Below are positions 34,800 to 44,695 of a stretch of 64,000 bases of DNA, one piece after another. A program made the translations under genes and the position numbers. The DNA is from JBNJFY01 sp051747265 (GTDB lineage: Bacteria; Bacteroidota; Rhodothermia; Balneolales; Balneolaceae): the NCBI GenBank assembly GCA_051747265.1, contig JBNJFY010000001.1, forward strand, positions 620,001 to 684,000. Reading direction: 5' to 3'. A model generated the notes under the pieces. It searched no databases. It saw only the letters and a program-made list of their open reading frames with translations, and was not told the DNA's origin. Every line of letters begins with the position of its first letter. Within the stretch, counting starts at the first letter, position 1.

Positions 34800-35834
34800 A
34801 TGAGCAGTCCACCCCTCACGTCCAATAACATTGGGTATGAGTTTATTGCTGCTTCCACTTATCAATATACACCAATGGAGCCCTTTTCTGCTCCTTTTTG
34901 GTTTGTAAATGGCCATGGGCATACCATAATACGCAATTACACGGGTTCCACCCGATGGCCCCGGTTTCGGCGCCTCACATTACCTACGCCCGATGAGGAT
35001 TTTGTGGATATCGACATCTCCAAACCTATCGACCAAGTACGTCCTCATCGAGGAGCCGTTTTGTTGCTACATGGCTTGGAAGGCGACTCCCAACGCTATT
35101 ATATCGCCGAATTAGCTCACACTTTAGTGAATTCCGGATATTATGTTGTGGGTATGAATTTTAGGGGATGTAGCGGGCGGATGAATCATAAACGCCGGTT
35201 TTATCATTCCGGCGAAACCCAAGATCCTTTGTTCGTTCTACGATGGATGCGCGATGAATGGCCTGATCTCCCTTTGTTTGCCGTAGGCTTTTCATTGGGT
35301 GGAAATGTTTTGGCTAAATTGCTGGGCGAACTAGGTAGTTCAAATTTAATATCAGCCGCTGTTCCGGTTAGTGTGCCTTTTGATTTGGCCCTGGGAGCTC
35401 ATACTATTGACCAAGGTTGGAATCGTATCTATCAACAGCGTTTCCTGGTTTCCCTGCGATCCAAGCTCTATAAAAAACAGCAACGTTTTTCCGATTTACC
35501 CAACTTTAGTGGTTCCACTTTCTGGGAATTTGATAACCAAGTAACTGCGCCCATCCATGGTTTTACCGATGCCTTGGACTATTATAAACGTAGCTCGGCG
35601 GCCGCTTACGTATCTCAAATTCAAACCCCCACCCTTTGTATTCACAGTAAAGCAGACCCCATTTGTCCCTTTGACGGTGTACCGGTTCGGGATATCCAAT
35701 CGAATGCCTGGTGCTCAGCAATTTTCACGGAACAAGGCGGACATGTAGGATTCGGAAGTCGGCCCGCGGGTTGGCTTAATCGTACTATCACTCATTTTTT
35801 CAACACTCTAACCCCCTATCAACCTATATCATGA
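34800..35834 (+). CDS. YheT-like alpha/beta hydrolase
   Basis: 344 residues. The N-terminal HGHTIIRNY segment, the oxyanion/HG strand VLLLHGLEGDSQRYY and the nucleophile elbow AVGFSLGGNVLAK are those of the YheT/ABHD family. The acid residue and the histidine near GGHVGFG complete the triad. Substrate unknown; bacterial members are predicted esterases. The stop overlaps the next gene's start by four bases (ATGA), so the two are coupled. An alternative ATG at 34875 would drop 25 residues. Confidence 0.88.
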   Translation: MSSPPLTSNNIGYEFIAASTYQYTPMEPFSAPFWFVNGHGHTIIRNYTGSTRWPRFRRLTLPTPDEDFVDIDISKPIDQVRPHRGAVLLLHGLEGDSQRYYIAELAHTLVNSGYYVVGMNFRGCSGRMNHKRRFYHSGETQDPLFVLRWMRDEWPDLPLFAVGFSLGGNVLAKLLGELGSSNLISAAVPVSVPFDLALGAHTIDQGWNRIYQQRFLVSLRSKLYKKQQRFSDLPNFSGSTFWEFDNQVTAPIHGFTDALDYYKRSSAAAYVSQIQTPTLCIHSKADPICPFDGVPVRDIQSNAWCSAIFTEQGGHVGFGSRPAGWLNRTITHFFNTLTPYQPIS

Positions 35835-36346
35835 GTACTGAGAATGTAATCCTTCGAGAGGCTAAACCTGATGATATTCCTCCCCTCACTGAGTTAATCC
35901 ATCAAATATTTGTTGAGTATGATATGGAGTTCATCGCCGAGGATGAGATTCCGGATCTATTAGATTTTAAATCCTACTATCAAAAGGGAGAACCGGTGCT
36001 GGTTGTTGCTGAGATCGGCCAACAGCTTGTAGGATGCGCTGCCCTCAAATTTGACGATCAGGGGGGCGCTTATTTCAGCCGCGTGTATGTGGATCAATCC
36101 TATCGGGGACAACGAATTGGGTTTCGTCTGATGCTCGATCTATTGAAACGTGCACAAGCCTATGAGCCTGCAGATGTGTATTTGTGGACCGATACAAGAT
36201 TTGAGCGGGCTCACCGTTTTTATCAGCGATTAGGATTTAGCTATACAGGGCATATTCGCCCATTACACGATATTAATGAAAGTTTTGAATATCATTATCG
36301 TTTGGAAATTCCGTTAGACACGCTTATTCAAAATTTAACCTCCTAA
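35831..36346 (+). CDS. GNAT family N-acetyltransferase
   Basis: 171 residues with the acetyl-CoA pattern: FSRVYVDQSYRGQRIGFRLM, in which RGQRIG is the Q/RxxGxG/A loop, and the C-terminal FERAHRFYQRLGFSYTG, typical of the last GNAT strand and helix. Substrate cannot be told from sequence. Overlaps the YheT-like gene by four bases and precedes the YpdA-like gene by 14 bp, so these form one operon. Confidence 0.9.
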   Translation: MSTENVILREAKPDDIPPLTELIHQIFVEYDMEFIAEDEIPDLLDFKSYYQKGEPVLVVAEIGQQLVGCAALKFDDQGGAYFSRVYVDQSYRGQRIGFRLMLDLLKRAQAYEPADVYLWTDTRFERAHRFYQRLGFSYTGHIRPLHDINESFEYHYRLEIPLDTLIQNLTS

Positions 36347-36359
36347 AAATTTATCCAGC

Positions 36360-37340
36360 ATGGTCATCATCATTGGTGCCGGCCCCATCGGTTTAGCAAC
36401 TGGTATCGAACTGCAAAAAAAGGGCATTCCCTTTAAAATCATTGAGAAGGGCTGTATTGTAAATTCCATCTATCATTACCCCTCTCAAATGACTTTTTTC
36501 TCCACTTCCGAGCGATTGGAAATCGGGGATGTGCCGTTTATCTCTCATAATCCAAAACCTACTCGTCAAGAAGCCTTGGAATATTATCGTCGGGTGGCCA
36601 TTCATTTTGATCTGCCGTTACACTTATACGAAAAAGTGCAATCCGTAGATGGAACCGATGGTGAATTTCTGGTAAAAACCGATAAGGCTGAATATGAAGC
36701 TTCTAAGATTGTAGTGGCTACGGGATTTTACGGCAAACCCAATATGATGGGAATTCCTGGAGAGGAGCTCCCCAAAGTCAAACATTACTATGATGATCCC
36801 CATGCCTATGCCCTTCAGGATGTGCTGGTTATTGGAGCCGGTAACTCGGCGGTAGATGCCGCGCTGGAAACCTGGCGAGTCAATGCCCATGTAACTATGG
36901 CTATTCGGGGTGATGAGTTGAAAGATAGCATCAAATACTGGGTTCGTCCGGATATTGAGAATCGTATTGAAGAGGGAAGCATAAACGCTTATTTCGAGAC
37001 AACCGTCGAATCCATCCATGATGATTATGTGGTACTAAATACCCCGGACGGACAGAAAGAAATTGCAAACGACTTTGTGCTGGCCATGACCGGCTACCAT
37101 CCCAATTATGACTTGATGGAAAAGCTGAATATCCAGCTAACCGATGATGAGCATCAAATGCCCGTTTACGATGAACATACCCTGGAAACCGCCCGAAGCG
37201 GCATGTACGTGGCAGGAGTAGTTTGTGGTGGAATGGATACCAGCCGTTGGTTTATCGAAAACGCGCGTGTACACGCCGAGCACATTGCCACGGATATCGC
37301 ACAAAAATTACCCGATTCCTCGGTTCCAGCTGCTGAGTAA
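36360..37340 (+). CDS. ypdA: YpdA-like FAD/NAD(P)-dependent (bacillithiol) disulfide reductase
   Basis: 326 residues. The FAD Rossmann start is VIIIGAGPIGLATGIEL, and the second (NADPH) motif is VLVIGAGNSAVDAALE. It lacks the CxxC redox pair of thioredoxin reductases. The N-terminal phrase HYPSQMTFFSTSERLEIG is specific to the YpdA group. YpdA reduces bacillithiol disulfide with NADPH. This suggests bacillithiol or a related thiol in this organism, which is inference. It ends a three-gene unit just before the convergent SRP RNA. Confidence 0.88.
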   Translation: MVIIIGAGPIGLATGIELQKKGIPFKIIEKGCIVNSIYHYPSQMTFFSTSERLEIGDVPFISHNPKPTRQEALEYYRRVAIHFDLPLHLYEKVQSVDGTDGEFLVKTDKAEYEASKIVVATGFYGKPNMMGIPGEELPKVKHYYDDPHAYALQDVLVIGAGNSAVDAALETWRVNAHVTMAIRGDELKDSIKYWVRPDIENRIEEGSINAYFETTVESIHDDYVVLNTPDGQKEIANDFVLAMTGYHPNYDLMEKLNIQLTDDEHQMPVYDEHTLETARSGMYVAGVVCGGMDTSRWFIENARVHAEHIATDIAQKLPDSSVPAAE

Positions 37341-37390
37341 GGTTAGATTGCTGGATCAAATAACGTAAGTAGAGAAGGGGATAAAAAAAG

Positions 37391-37492
37391 AGGGGACAAG
37401 CGACCCACATCACGCCGCTACGACCTGCTACCGCTGCTGCCTTCCGGCCCTGACGGAGTTCACAGGGAGCTGGCTGCGTAGGACTTGCCCCC
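37391..37492 (-). ncRNA. ffs: Signal recognition particle RNA (small bacterial type)
   Basis: Read on the minus strand, the sequence contains the universal domain IV loop GTCAGGGCCGGAAGGCAGCAGC (split across the apex), with closing ends GGGGGCAAGTCC and GCTTGTCCCC. It is followed by an oligo-T run (CTTTTTTTAT at 37390 and below), the likely termination site. Length about 102 nt matches the short 4.5S class. It guides co-translational export with Ffh. Confidence 0.92.
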
Positions 37493-37502
37493 AAAAGGAT
37501 CG

Positions 37503-37535
37503 CCAATATATTATGTAGAACGGGTATGATGCAAA
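37503..37535 (-). promoter_or_regulatory. Probable promoter of the SRP RNA
   Basis: On the minus strand: TTTG, 21 bases, TATATTGG, one base off TAnnTTTG. It lies about 10 bp upstream of the RNA 5' end. Confidence 0.4.
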
Positions 37536-37537
37536 TT

Positions 37538-39745
37538 TTATTTGCTCTGCATTACATAAACTCCATTCCAATCCTCTTCTGGAGGAGCCTCACGCATTTC
37601 TTTGCAGCGTTCAATAAAGATGAGTGAAGGATTGTTGTGCACACCAGGTTCCCGGTCCGGTTGCAACGGTTCCAGCTCGGCCGATTGTCGAAATAGTTCA
37701 ATGGCCGTATCCCAATCCTGATCCATATAATATTTTATGGCCTCTTCAAAGAGCTTGATGCACTGTTCGGTTTCCGAGGTTAAATCTTCACGCAAGCAAA
37801 CAATTTCATAAATTTTAACCGGTTGCGTTCGACCCTTGACTACAATCTGGTCTAGGAATCTAAATACACAACGATCGCCGAACTGCTCCGCCTCTTGTTT
37901 GGTATCTTCGGTGACCATCGTATATACCCCATAACTTTTGGCCCCACTTTCACATCGGGCAGCTAAGTTCACACTATCCCCCATCATGGTGTAGTTAAAG
38001 CGACTGGTAGAGCCCATATTACCCGTTACCATCCACCCCGTATTGATACCTATCCGTGTTTGCATCGCCCAGACGATTTCGGGCCATTTATCTCCTTCGG
38101 ATCGCCACTTTGCACGTAAATCGGCCATTTTCTTTTGCATCAACTGCGAAACCACACACGCACGGTAGGCATGATCCTCCAAAGCCACTGGTGCCCCGAA
38201 AAAAGCCACCACAGCATCTCCAATATATTTGTCCAACGTTCCCCCTTGATCCGTCAGTAGGTCGGTCATGGCGGTCAAATACTCGTTGATCAGTTCTACC
38301 AATTCCTTCGCCTCTAATTTCTCTGAAAAGGTAGAAAAGGATTGGATATCACTGAAGAAGGCGGTCAAATAGAGCTCATCCCCTCCCAAGCTGGGATCTT
38401 CACCCGATTCAATCATACGTTCTACCAAGGTGGGCGAAACGTAAGACTGGAACATGCCTTTAATCCTGCGCTTTTCTTTTTGCTCCGTAAAGAAGTCATA
38501 AACCATGGTGCCCACATAACCAATAAACATCGCCATTAGGGGCCCGGTTAGAAGTAGCGTGTATTGATATTCAATAAAAGCATAGATGTATAAAGTACCG
38601 TACCCAATGCCTAGCAATGTTACTCCTAATAATCCCCACATAGGATGGTTCCGACTGTATGCGGTTACAAATACTACCACCATTGCCGCGCCGAATACCA
38701 TCAACAGATCCCACCACTGATCCAAATTGTACAAATATCGCTCGCTTAGAATCGTCTGTATTGCGTTGGCGTGCACCTCATATCCCGGACGAGCCGTGGT
38801 GCTTCCTTCATGGGCTAAAGGCGTGCTGTAAAAATCGTGAAGTTCCAACATAGTGGCACCGATAAGCACAATTTTATCCTCAAATACCCCCTTGTGTAAT
38901 AGCCCAAAGCCGGGCTCATCGAAGGAGTTCAACTCCATTTCAAACTCCGCCTCAGAGTTGGTGGTAAATTCCGAATCATCAATAACCGTCTCCAGGGAAT
39001 ATTCTGGAAAGTAACCCGGCCCACCATGATAATTGATCAACATATAATTTTCTTGATACTCGGGTATTCGGTAGGGTCCCAATTGAAAGTACGCCCCGCG
39101 GTCTCCGATTTGCGAATCGGGAATGTCTTTATAATGCCGTATAGCCTCTAATCCCAACTCATAAAACGTCTGCTTATTGAAGCTATTCGCAAATTGATAT
39201 CGACGAACGAATCCATCCAGATCACTGGGCACCGAAACCAAGCCCCATTTGTTGGGGTTGGCCTCGCGAAACGGTGGATAAGGCTGAAGCAGTTTGGTGG
39301 TAGAAGACTGATTGATCCACTGCGTGTTTTTAGTTTCTCTGCGAATGTCTCCCGCTAAAATAACATTACCTGCGTCTGCTATAGCTTGCGCAAATAGCGT
39401 ATCATGACTTAGATCATACCGATCAGGTTGATCCAATATCACATCAAAAACAATGGTACGCGCTCCGGCCCGATCCAGATTCTCAACCAGTTTGGCATAG
39501 ATGTTTGTGGGCCAAGGCCATTTATACGGAATTTCATCATCTGCTTGCTCGCTGATGGATACCAGTACAACGGGAGAGTCTTCGATGGGTAGTGGTCCCC
39601 GCCAGTCGAAGAGTTTATCCAATGCCTTAAGTTCCAATGTTTGAAAGGGACTGGAATAAGAGAAAAGAACGGCTAGAATAAAGGCCAAAGGAGCGATGAC
39701 TAACCCAATCAACCATCGTGGACGTCGCTTTTGACTACTAGCCAT
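37538..39745 (-). CDS. CHASE2-domain adenylate/guanylate cyclase
   Basis: 735 residues. A membrane anchor at 14-30 is followed by an extracytoplasmic CHASE2 domain (~40-330), then three membrane helices (~345-420), and a cytoplasmic class III cyclase domain (~455-640). The metal-binding aspartates are in FFSDIQSFS and DKYIGDAVVAFFG. The substrate lysine is in the same LDKYIGD. The other specificity site is a threonine (NYTMMGDSVN), the Lys/Thr pair found in CyaB1-like adenylate cyclases. A TPR-like tail follows. It ends the operon of secreted, FecR and outer-membrane proteins. Most likely it makes cAMP in response to an outside signal. Confidence 0.92.
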   Translation of the reverse strand: MASSQKRRPRWLIGLVIAPLAFILAVLFSYSSPFQTLELKALDKLFDWRGPLPIEDSPVVLVSISEQADDEIPYKWPWPTNIYAKLVENLDRAGARTIVFDVILDQPDRYDLSHDTLFAQAIADAGNVILAGDIRRETKNTQWINQSSTTKLLQPYPPFREANPNKWGLVSVPSDLDGFVRRYQFANSFNKQTFYELGLEAIRHYKDIPDSQIGDRGAYFQLGPYRIPEYQENYMLINYHGGPGYFPEYSLETVIDDSEFTTNSEAEFEMELNSFDEPGFGLLHKGVFEDKIVLIGATMLELHDFYSTPLAHEGSTTARPGYEVHANAIQTILSERYLYNLDQWWDLLMVFGAAMVVVFVTAYSRNHPMWGLLGVTLLGIGYGTLYIYAFIEYQYTLLLTGPLMAMFIGYVGTMVYDFFTEQKEKRRIKGMFQSYVSPTLVERMIESGEDPSLGGDELYLTAFFSDIQSFSTFSEKLEAKELVELINEYLTAMTDLLTDQGGTLDKYIGDAVVAFFGAPVALEDHAYRACVVSQLMQKKMADLRAKWRSEGDKWPEIVWAMQTRIGINTGWMVTGNMGSTSRFNYTMMGDSVNLAARCESGAKSYGVYTMVTEDTKQEAEQFGDRCVFRFLDQIVVKGRTQPVKIYEIVCLREDLTSETEQCIKLFEEAIKYYMDQDWDTAIELFRQSAELEPLQPDREPGVHNNPSLIFIERCKEMREAPPEEDWNGVYVMQSK

Positions 39746-39796
39746 ATTATTAGATTAAGGATTCTTAGGTTGGCCAGGCAATGAATTGGTCAGCTT

Positions 39797-42556
39797 CTAA
39801 AACCGAAAGACATAACGAGCTTCAATAATTCTATCATTCGGTATGTTATAAGCTTGAGCCGTGCTCACCACGTTATTTAAATTGGCATCCAGCATTAATA
39901 TATGGCTATCGCTAATATCGTACTGGACGGTGGCGTTGAATATATATGAGCGGGATTCCTCTTCCGATTGGGTATCCGGATCCGGCTCATAGAAATCATC
40001 TAAAAACTCATCTATCGTACCATTATCATTGATCGCCAAATTCGTGGAGCTTCTCAGATTATTGGTAATAGCCACATTACCAGATAGGCTCAATTTGTCA
40101 TCCAACATGTAATAGGTGGCCCCGGCGGTCAACCCCTGGATTTCAATATTACTCAACCCACCCAAAGCATCAGTAGTGTTATAATTCAAGCCAATCCGTG
40201 TACGTAATGGGGTATCTAAAAATTGCGAGGTCAGATTCAATGAATACGTTTGACTTTCGCTGCCCCCATAGGCAAAATATTTATCCTCGGTGGCTCGATT
40301 ACTGAAGCTAAGCGAAGCATCATGACGCAAATTCAAGAACGTGAACTGCTGCGATATGGATGCCGTAATGGAGTTGGTCTCCGTAAATCTTGCTGAAGCC
40401 TGCGCAATGGTTTCACCATTTTCAACAACCACATTACGTACGGAGCGGTTAACCAGATCATTACTCAAGAACGGATTGGTCTGCGCAATGCCATTGGTTC
40501 GTTCGCGTAGGGTATACCCAACCGAAACCCGAGGTAACGTACGTTTCACCGGATACCAGCTTAAATTTCCACGGTATCCGGTAGTATTGATAGTGGCATC
40601 TTGGCTACCCAGCAGATTGTTATGCGTATCTTCGTAGCCTAGGGTCAGATATAACCGGTTATTCAATAAGTTGATGCGATCCGTAATGTTGAATCCTGCA
40701 ATATCATTGATGATCGTCGAATTAGCCAGTGAGGTATAATCCGGCCCGACCCATTGATAACGAACCGACAAATTGTTATTCAGATAATTCAAATTCAGAC
40801 GCGATTGCCCGGCAAAAATACCTTTGGGAACAAAAACCTCGGTTTGTAGATCCCCGTTATCATCGGTACTGAGTTTAACCGGTACAGTGGTAATATTTTC
40901 ATTCATGATAAATAACAGCGAAAGCTGATCGATCAGACTCAGAATGTCATTATCCAGATCGAAACCCAGATCTTCCGCTGCCTGCTGATCCAAAACACCC
41001 GGAGCGATGTTTTCATTTAGTAAACTAACTCCCGCTTGGGCGTGAAACTGAATGTTCCCCTGATCCGCGTTAATCGCCATATCGGTACCCGCCACAAAAT
41101 TGCCTTTGGGTTTCGGATTCGAACCACTAAAGCTTAATTCATCAGGATTCTCCGCCAACTGCTTTCTTTGATCCTCACTTAAATCATCCACGAGATAATC
41201 CGCCTTGCGCAACATTTCCTGATACCCATTTACGGTAGTTATGGAGGTGGTATCATCCTGTACTTTAAGCAGATTAACGCCCCATTGAAATTTATCGGAA
41301 CGGCCGAAACTTAAACGTCCCCCTATGATATCTCGCTCATAGGTACCTCGCCCATTATCTTCAAATCCATACGCGAAACTAGTATCCGTAACCACATTCC
41401 CGTTATCGAATGTGGCGACAGTATCGATTTGTGATGTCACCGGGGTATATAAATTGGATATTTTACGCGATAGCGTACCGTACAAAAACTGCAGGTTGAT
41501 GTTCTCGTTGGCCAAATGCAGCGCAGAGTTCACCCCATACATTCGTCGCCCAGCCAACATCAGTGGATTCAGTGTGGGATAGGTATGGCCGGCATGCAGC
41601 TCAAACCATTTCCCCAAATAGATATCTCCCCCATATCGGTGTTGAGGCTGTAGTCGGGGATCCGCTTGTGAGGTGTATAAACCATTCAGATTATATCGAA
41701 ACAACCCCTGCTCACCGGATACCCGGAAAGATCCTCGGTACATATTATTAATGTCTCCACCCACCATCTGATTGCGAGCAGTAAGTTGAGCCTGACCCTG
41801 TATTAATCTTTGTTCTTCTCCTACCAGAGAAGCAAGCTGTTGCTGTTCAGCTACGGAAAAATCCCAGGATACCAAGGTTTGGTTTTCGCCTTGTGTACGA
41901 TTGATTAATTCTATCGAGTAATCTCCTGGCTGGGCTTCTTCGGGTACAAAAGAAACAAAGAAATCGTTAACGGTTGCTTGCTCGGTTACATCATTTCCAT
42001 TCAACATCAGTTGAAGCTGATCTGCATCCACTAACGCCTCGTTTTCATAAAAAAGGCTTACTGCTACCAACAATTCATCTTTTCCGACAGTCTCACCAGG
42101 ACGGGGAGATAAGATGGTGTATTCTACCTCGCCACTACTGCCATCCATAGCCACCGGCTCACTAGTGTCCTCTTCTTGATTAACCACTTCAACTTCCGTT
42201 GGGTTTTGCTCGGGTTCTTGCGAGGGATAGGTCCAGGTTACTTGGTTCACATCATAAATAGCTGCATAATATTGCAATGCACCATTCATCTCCTCAGTGA
42301 TATCCAGTGAAGCAGTATAGGCACTACCGCTCCATTTCATTTCCATTTGTCGGTATACGGAACTCCCTGAGGACCGATAATAGAATATCGCTTCCTGCAC
42401 ACTGGAAACATTGAGCCCAGGCACTCGAAATTCAAAAGTTGCCTCATCCCCCTGTTCTAATACTGCTGGTTTATCATGATAAATCTGTATCTGAGCCCAA
42501 GCTGTTGATGCCCAGAATACGAAACCGACAAGTGAAACAATTTTTTTCATATTCAT
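39797..42556 (-). CDS. Large outer-membrane beta-barrel protein of a FecR/CHASE2 operon
   Basis: 919 residues. The signal peptide ends STAWAQ. Residues ~25-250 contain beta-sandwich, Fn3-like strands and a Glu-rich linker. The remaining ~650 residues are alternating short beta strands with Asn/Tyr-rich turns, ending in ARYVFRF, a terminal aromatic typical of outer-membrane barrels. No TonB box or plug motif is seen, so it is not an obvious TonB receptor. It sits 69 bp after the FecR gene and 51 bp before the cyclase. It may be the sensed surface structure or a transport pore. Family unrecognised. Confidence 0.78.
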   Translation of the reverse strand: MNMKKIVSLVGFVFWASTAWAQIQIYHDKPAVLEQGDEATFEFRVPGLNVSSVQEAIFYYRSSGSSVYRQMEMKWSGSAYTASLDITEEMNGALQYYAAIYDVNQVTWTYPSQEPEQNPTEVEVVNQEEDTSEPVAMDGSSGEVEYTILSPRPGETVGKDELLVAVSLFYENEALVDADQLQLMLNGNDVTEQATVNDFFVSFVPEEAQPGDYSIELINRTQGENQTLVSWDFSVAEQQQLASLVGEEQRLIQGQAQLTARNQMVGGDINNMYRGSFRVSGEQGLFRYNLNGLYTSQADPRLQPQHRYGGDIYLGKWFELHAGHTYPTLNPLMLAGRRMYGVNSALHLANENINLQFLYGTLSRKISNLYTPVTSQIDTVATFDNGNVVTDTSFAYGFEDNGRGTYERDIIGGRLSFGRSDKFQWGVNLLKVQDDTTSITTVNGYQEMLRKADYLVDDLSEDQRKQLAENPDELSFSGSNPKPKGNFVAGTDMAINADQGNIQFHAQAGVSLLNENIAPGVLDQQAAEDLGFDLDNDILSLIDQLSLLFIMNENITTVPVKLSTDDNGDLQTEVFVPKGIFAGQSRLNLNYLNNNLSVRYQWVGPDYTSLANSTIINDIAGFNITDRINLLNNRLYLTLGYEDTHNNLLGSQDATINTTGYRGNLSWYPVKRTLPRVSVGYTLRERTNGIAQTNPFLSNDLVNRSVRNVVVENGETIAQASARFTETNSITASISQQFTFLNLRHDASLSFSNRATEDKYFAYGGSESQTYSLNLTSQFLDTPLRTRIGLNYNTTDALGGLSNIEIQGLTAGATYYMLDDKLSLSGNVAITNNLRSSTNLAINDNGTIDEFLDDFYEPDPDTQSEEESRSYIFNATVQYDISDSHILMLDANLNNVVSTAQAYNIPNDRIIEARYVFRF

Positions 42557-42625
42557 AACTCATCCACCTCTGCTGTTATTTGCACCGATCCTCGATCAGT
42601 GCCCCCTCTCTCTACAATGAATTAG

Positions 42626-43423
42626 TTATTCGTTGTCTTCGTTTTGATTGTACTTGATTTCGATGGTACGTTGTTGCCCATTTTCATCAATGAACTGAAA
42701 TTTCAAGGTTTTCAGATCGCTATCGCCTTCATCATTGAATGAGTTTTGGAGTTGTTTCATCTGATCAGACGACATCTGCCCCGTATTCATGTTATTACCA
42801 TCTTTATCCACGTTTCCAAACATGCCCGCGGATAGGTCTTTTCCTTGCCCTCGACCATTGTTAGGAGTCACATTCACTCTCCCTTCAAAAACATAAATAT
42901 CGGAAGAACCATCGTCGTTGACATTGGTTCCAAATTCGGTTCCCTTAACCGAAGCCACCGCCGTAGGAGTAGCGACTTCAAAATCGCTTTTTTGTTGGGT
43001 TACTTGTAAAAAGATCTCCCCAACTTCCATGGCCAAGCGAGTTGAAGTATCATCTTTACCCCTCACTTCTCCATTAAGCACCAACAATGAATTGGGCTTT
43101 ATTTTGATTATGCTATTATCCATGAATTGCACAGCCGCAAATCCGTTATCGGTAGTACGCAAGCTATCCGAGTTATACAACTGTTCGCCCATCTTCGCCT
43201 GAACCCATTGGTCGCCGCCCTCATGTTTCACATACACATCAGGCTTAAACTTTCGAACTACCGCTAACGGCCGGTTGGCCCGCTCCGCTCGTTGGTCAAC
43301 CTTCTGTTGTTTGGCGGGCTTCTCGGGATTATCATCCAGTGCCAGGGCAGTAACCGGCACTGCGTACCAACCCAAGAGCAATACCAGCAGTATGGATTGT
43401 AATATTCGCCACTTCTTATTCAT
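42626..43423 (-). CDS. FecR-domain periplasmic protein
   Basis: 265 residues from the internal ATG at 43421-43423 (MNKKWRIL); an upstream ATG adds eight residues. Signal peptide ends VTALA. The FecR domain runs roughly from DVYVKHEGGDQW to GRGKDLSAG. It includes the phrases VQFMDNSIIKIKPNSLLVLNG and ATPTAVASVKGTEFGTN, typical of FecR folds. No sigma-factor gene or transmembrane anti-sigma segment is present, so it is not a classical FecI/FecR system. It lies between the secreted protein and the barrel protein. Confidence 0.87.
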   Translation of the reverse strand: MNKKWRILQSILLVLLLGWYAVPVTALALDDNPEKPAKQQKVDQRAERANRPLAVVRKFKPDVYVKHEGGDQWVQAKMGEQLYNSDSLRTTDNGFAAVQFMDNSIIKIKPNSLLVLNGEVRGKDDTSTRLAMEVGEIFLQVTQQKSDFEVATPTAVASVKGTEFGTNVNDDGSSDIYVFEGRVNVTPNNGRGQGKDLSAGMFGNVDKDGNNMNTGQMSSDQMKQLQNSFNDEGDSDLKTLKFQFIDENGQQRTIEIKYNQNEDNE

Positions 43424-43459
43424 TATGTCTTCCCAATAATAATTCATCCTATTCTCTCC

Positions 43460-44695
43460 CTATTGACTGGAAATCACATTTAGTTCCCCGTTCGCCAGTC
43501 GGTTCAAAAATGCATTCAAGGCATTTTCCGCAGCGACTCCCTGAAAGCGCTGCCCATTATATTGAATACTTTGAAGGGAATACCCTTGTGATTCTAATTG
43601 ATTGAAACGTTCCTGTCCGATCAATTGAATGATTTTCTGCTCTGTTTCATTGGAAAGCTGAATGCCATTCCCCTCCGGCCCGCCGGATCCCACCAATTTG
43701 AAGCTCCATATATCTGAAAAAATCTCATTCACACCATCAGGTGTAGTTACTTGGGCTATAATTTGCCAATAGTAGCTTTTTCCTTGCTTTAGCGGCTGGA
43801 CCCCGGAGGAAGGATATTGATAGTTAGTGGTATTGGATACCAGTACATCTAGGTTTTCGTAACTCAACAAAGAACCACTGCCCGGGCTACCATCCACAAT
43901 AATTGGATCCGAACTTAACGCACCTTGAATGAGTGCTTCCGGTGATTCATTCGCATCTTTTTCTACTACCACCAATCGGTACTTAACTTGATTGGAACCA
44001 TCCCAGTTAAATTCCGGATAGGCGTTTTGAATCTTGGCATTGGAACCGATCACATCACCCGGAGTCAGCAAATAAATCTCCAGGCCTCCCCCGGTAGATC
44101 GACCGCCCAAAGTGACTGTTGATGATGTCAGTTTAGTTCCGTTGCTCCGTCCATTTCCTCCTTGATAGATGGCCACTGTTACCTGATAGGTATCCGGAGG
44201 TAGTTGCGTGGATCCCTCCAGGCTATTGATCAAACTTTCACCTTCGGCAGTTAACGGATTGCTTTCAAATTTAATGGATTCCTCGATTCCGGCAATCCCA
44301 TCTTGCACCGAATTATTATCGGTCACTATCGTTTGATTGGGATCCAGCGAAAACGGCGAATTAGATCGTTGGTCTAAATCAACCAACAACCCGCGTTTGC
44401 CCGAGCTGATATCAATTGAAAAATACAGATTCTCCAGCTTCTGATTGGTCTCATTTCGAATTGCCAAGGTAACCAATCGATCACCGGCGCCGGTTCTGCT
44501 CACTCCCAGATTGGACAAGCCCAATACTTGTGCCGATTCAACCTCGGGGGCTAAGGTGACATCCAATGAAACATCTTGTGCGAGAAGCAGATTCGGTGAT
44601 CCCCCCCACCAACCAGTGGCCAGAAATGCCAGCAACAGAGCTATTCCCCAACCATTTCTTAATGTTTTTGAGAAATGACAGTTGTGTGATACCAT
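43460..44695 (-). CDS. Secreted hypothetical protein with C-terminal Fn3-like region
   Basis: 411 residues from ATG 44693-44695 (MVSHNCHF); the frame extends 14 codons further upstream to 44737. A long N-region signal peptide ends LLLAQ. The body is beta-rich, and a C-terminal segment contains SYYWQIIAQV followed by FSDIWSFKL, an Fn3-like strand pair seen in many surface proteins. No catalytic motif is found. It begins the operon that runs to the cyclase (spacings 36, 69 and 51 bp between the chosen starts and stops). Family unrecognised. Confidence 0.75.
   Translation of the reverse strand: MVSHNCHFSKTLRNGWGIALLLAFLATGWWGGSPNLLLAQDVSLDVTLAPEVESAQVLGLSNLGVSRTGAGDRLVTLAIRNETNQKLENLYFSIDISSGKRGLLVDLDQRSNSPFSLDPNQTIVTDNNSVQDGIAGIEESIKFESNPLTAEGESLINSLEGSTQLPPDTYQVTVAIYQGGNGRSNGTKLTSSTVTLGGRSTGGGLEIYLLTPGDVIGSNAKIQNAYPEFNWDGSNQVKYRLVVVEKDANESPEALIQGALSSDPIIVDGSPGSGSLLSYENLDVLVSNTTNYQYPSSGVQPLKQGKSYYWQIIAQVTTPDGVNEIFSDIWSFKLVGSGGPEGNGIQLSNETEQKIIQLIGQERFNQLESQGYSLQSIQYNGQRFQGVAAENALNAFLNRLANGELNVISSQ

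Noticed and set aside
42626..43423. Classical FecIR iron signalling
   Set aside because: FecR domain is present, but no ECF sigma gene, inner-membrane anchor or TonB receptor partner lies in the operon.
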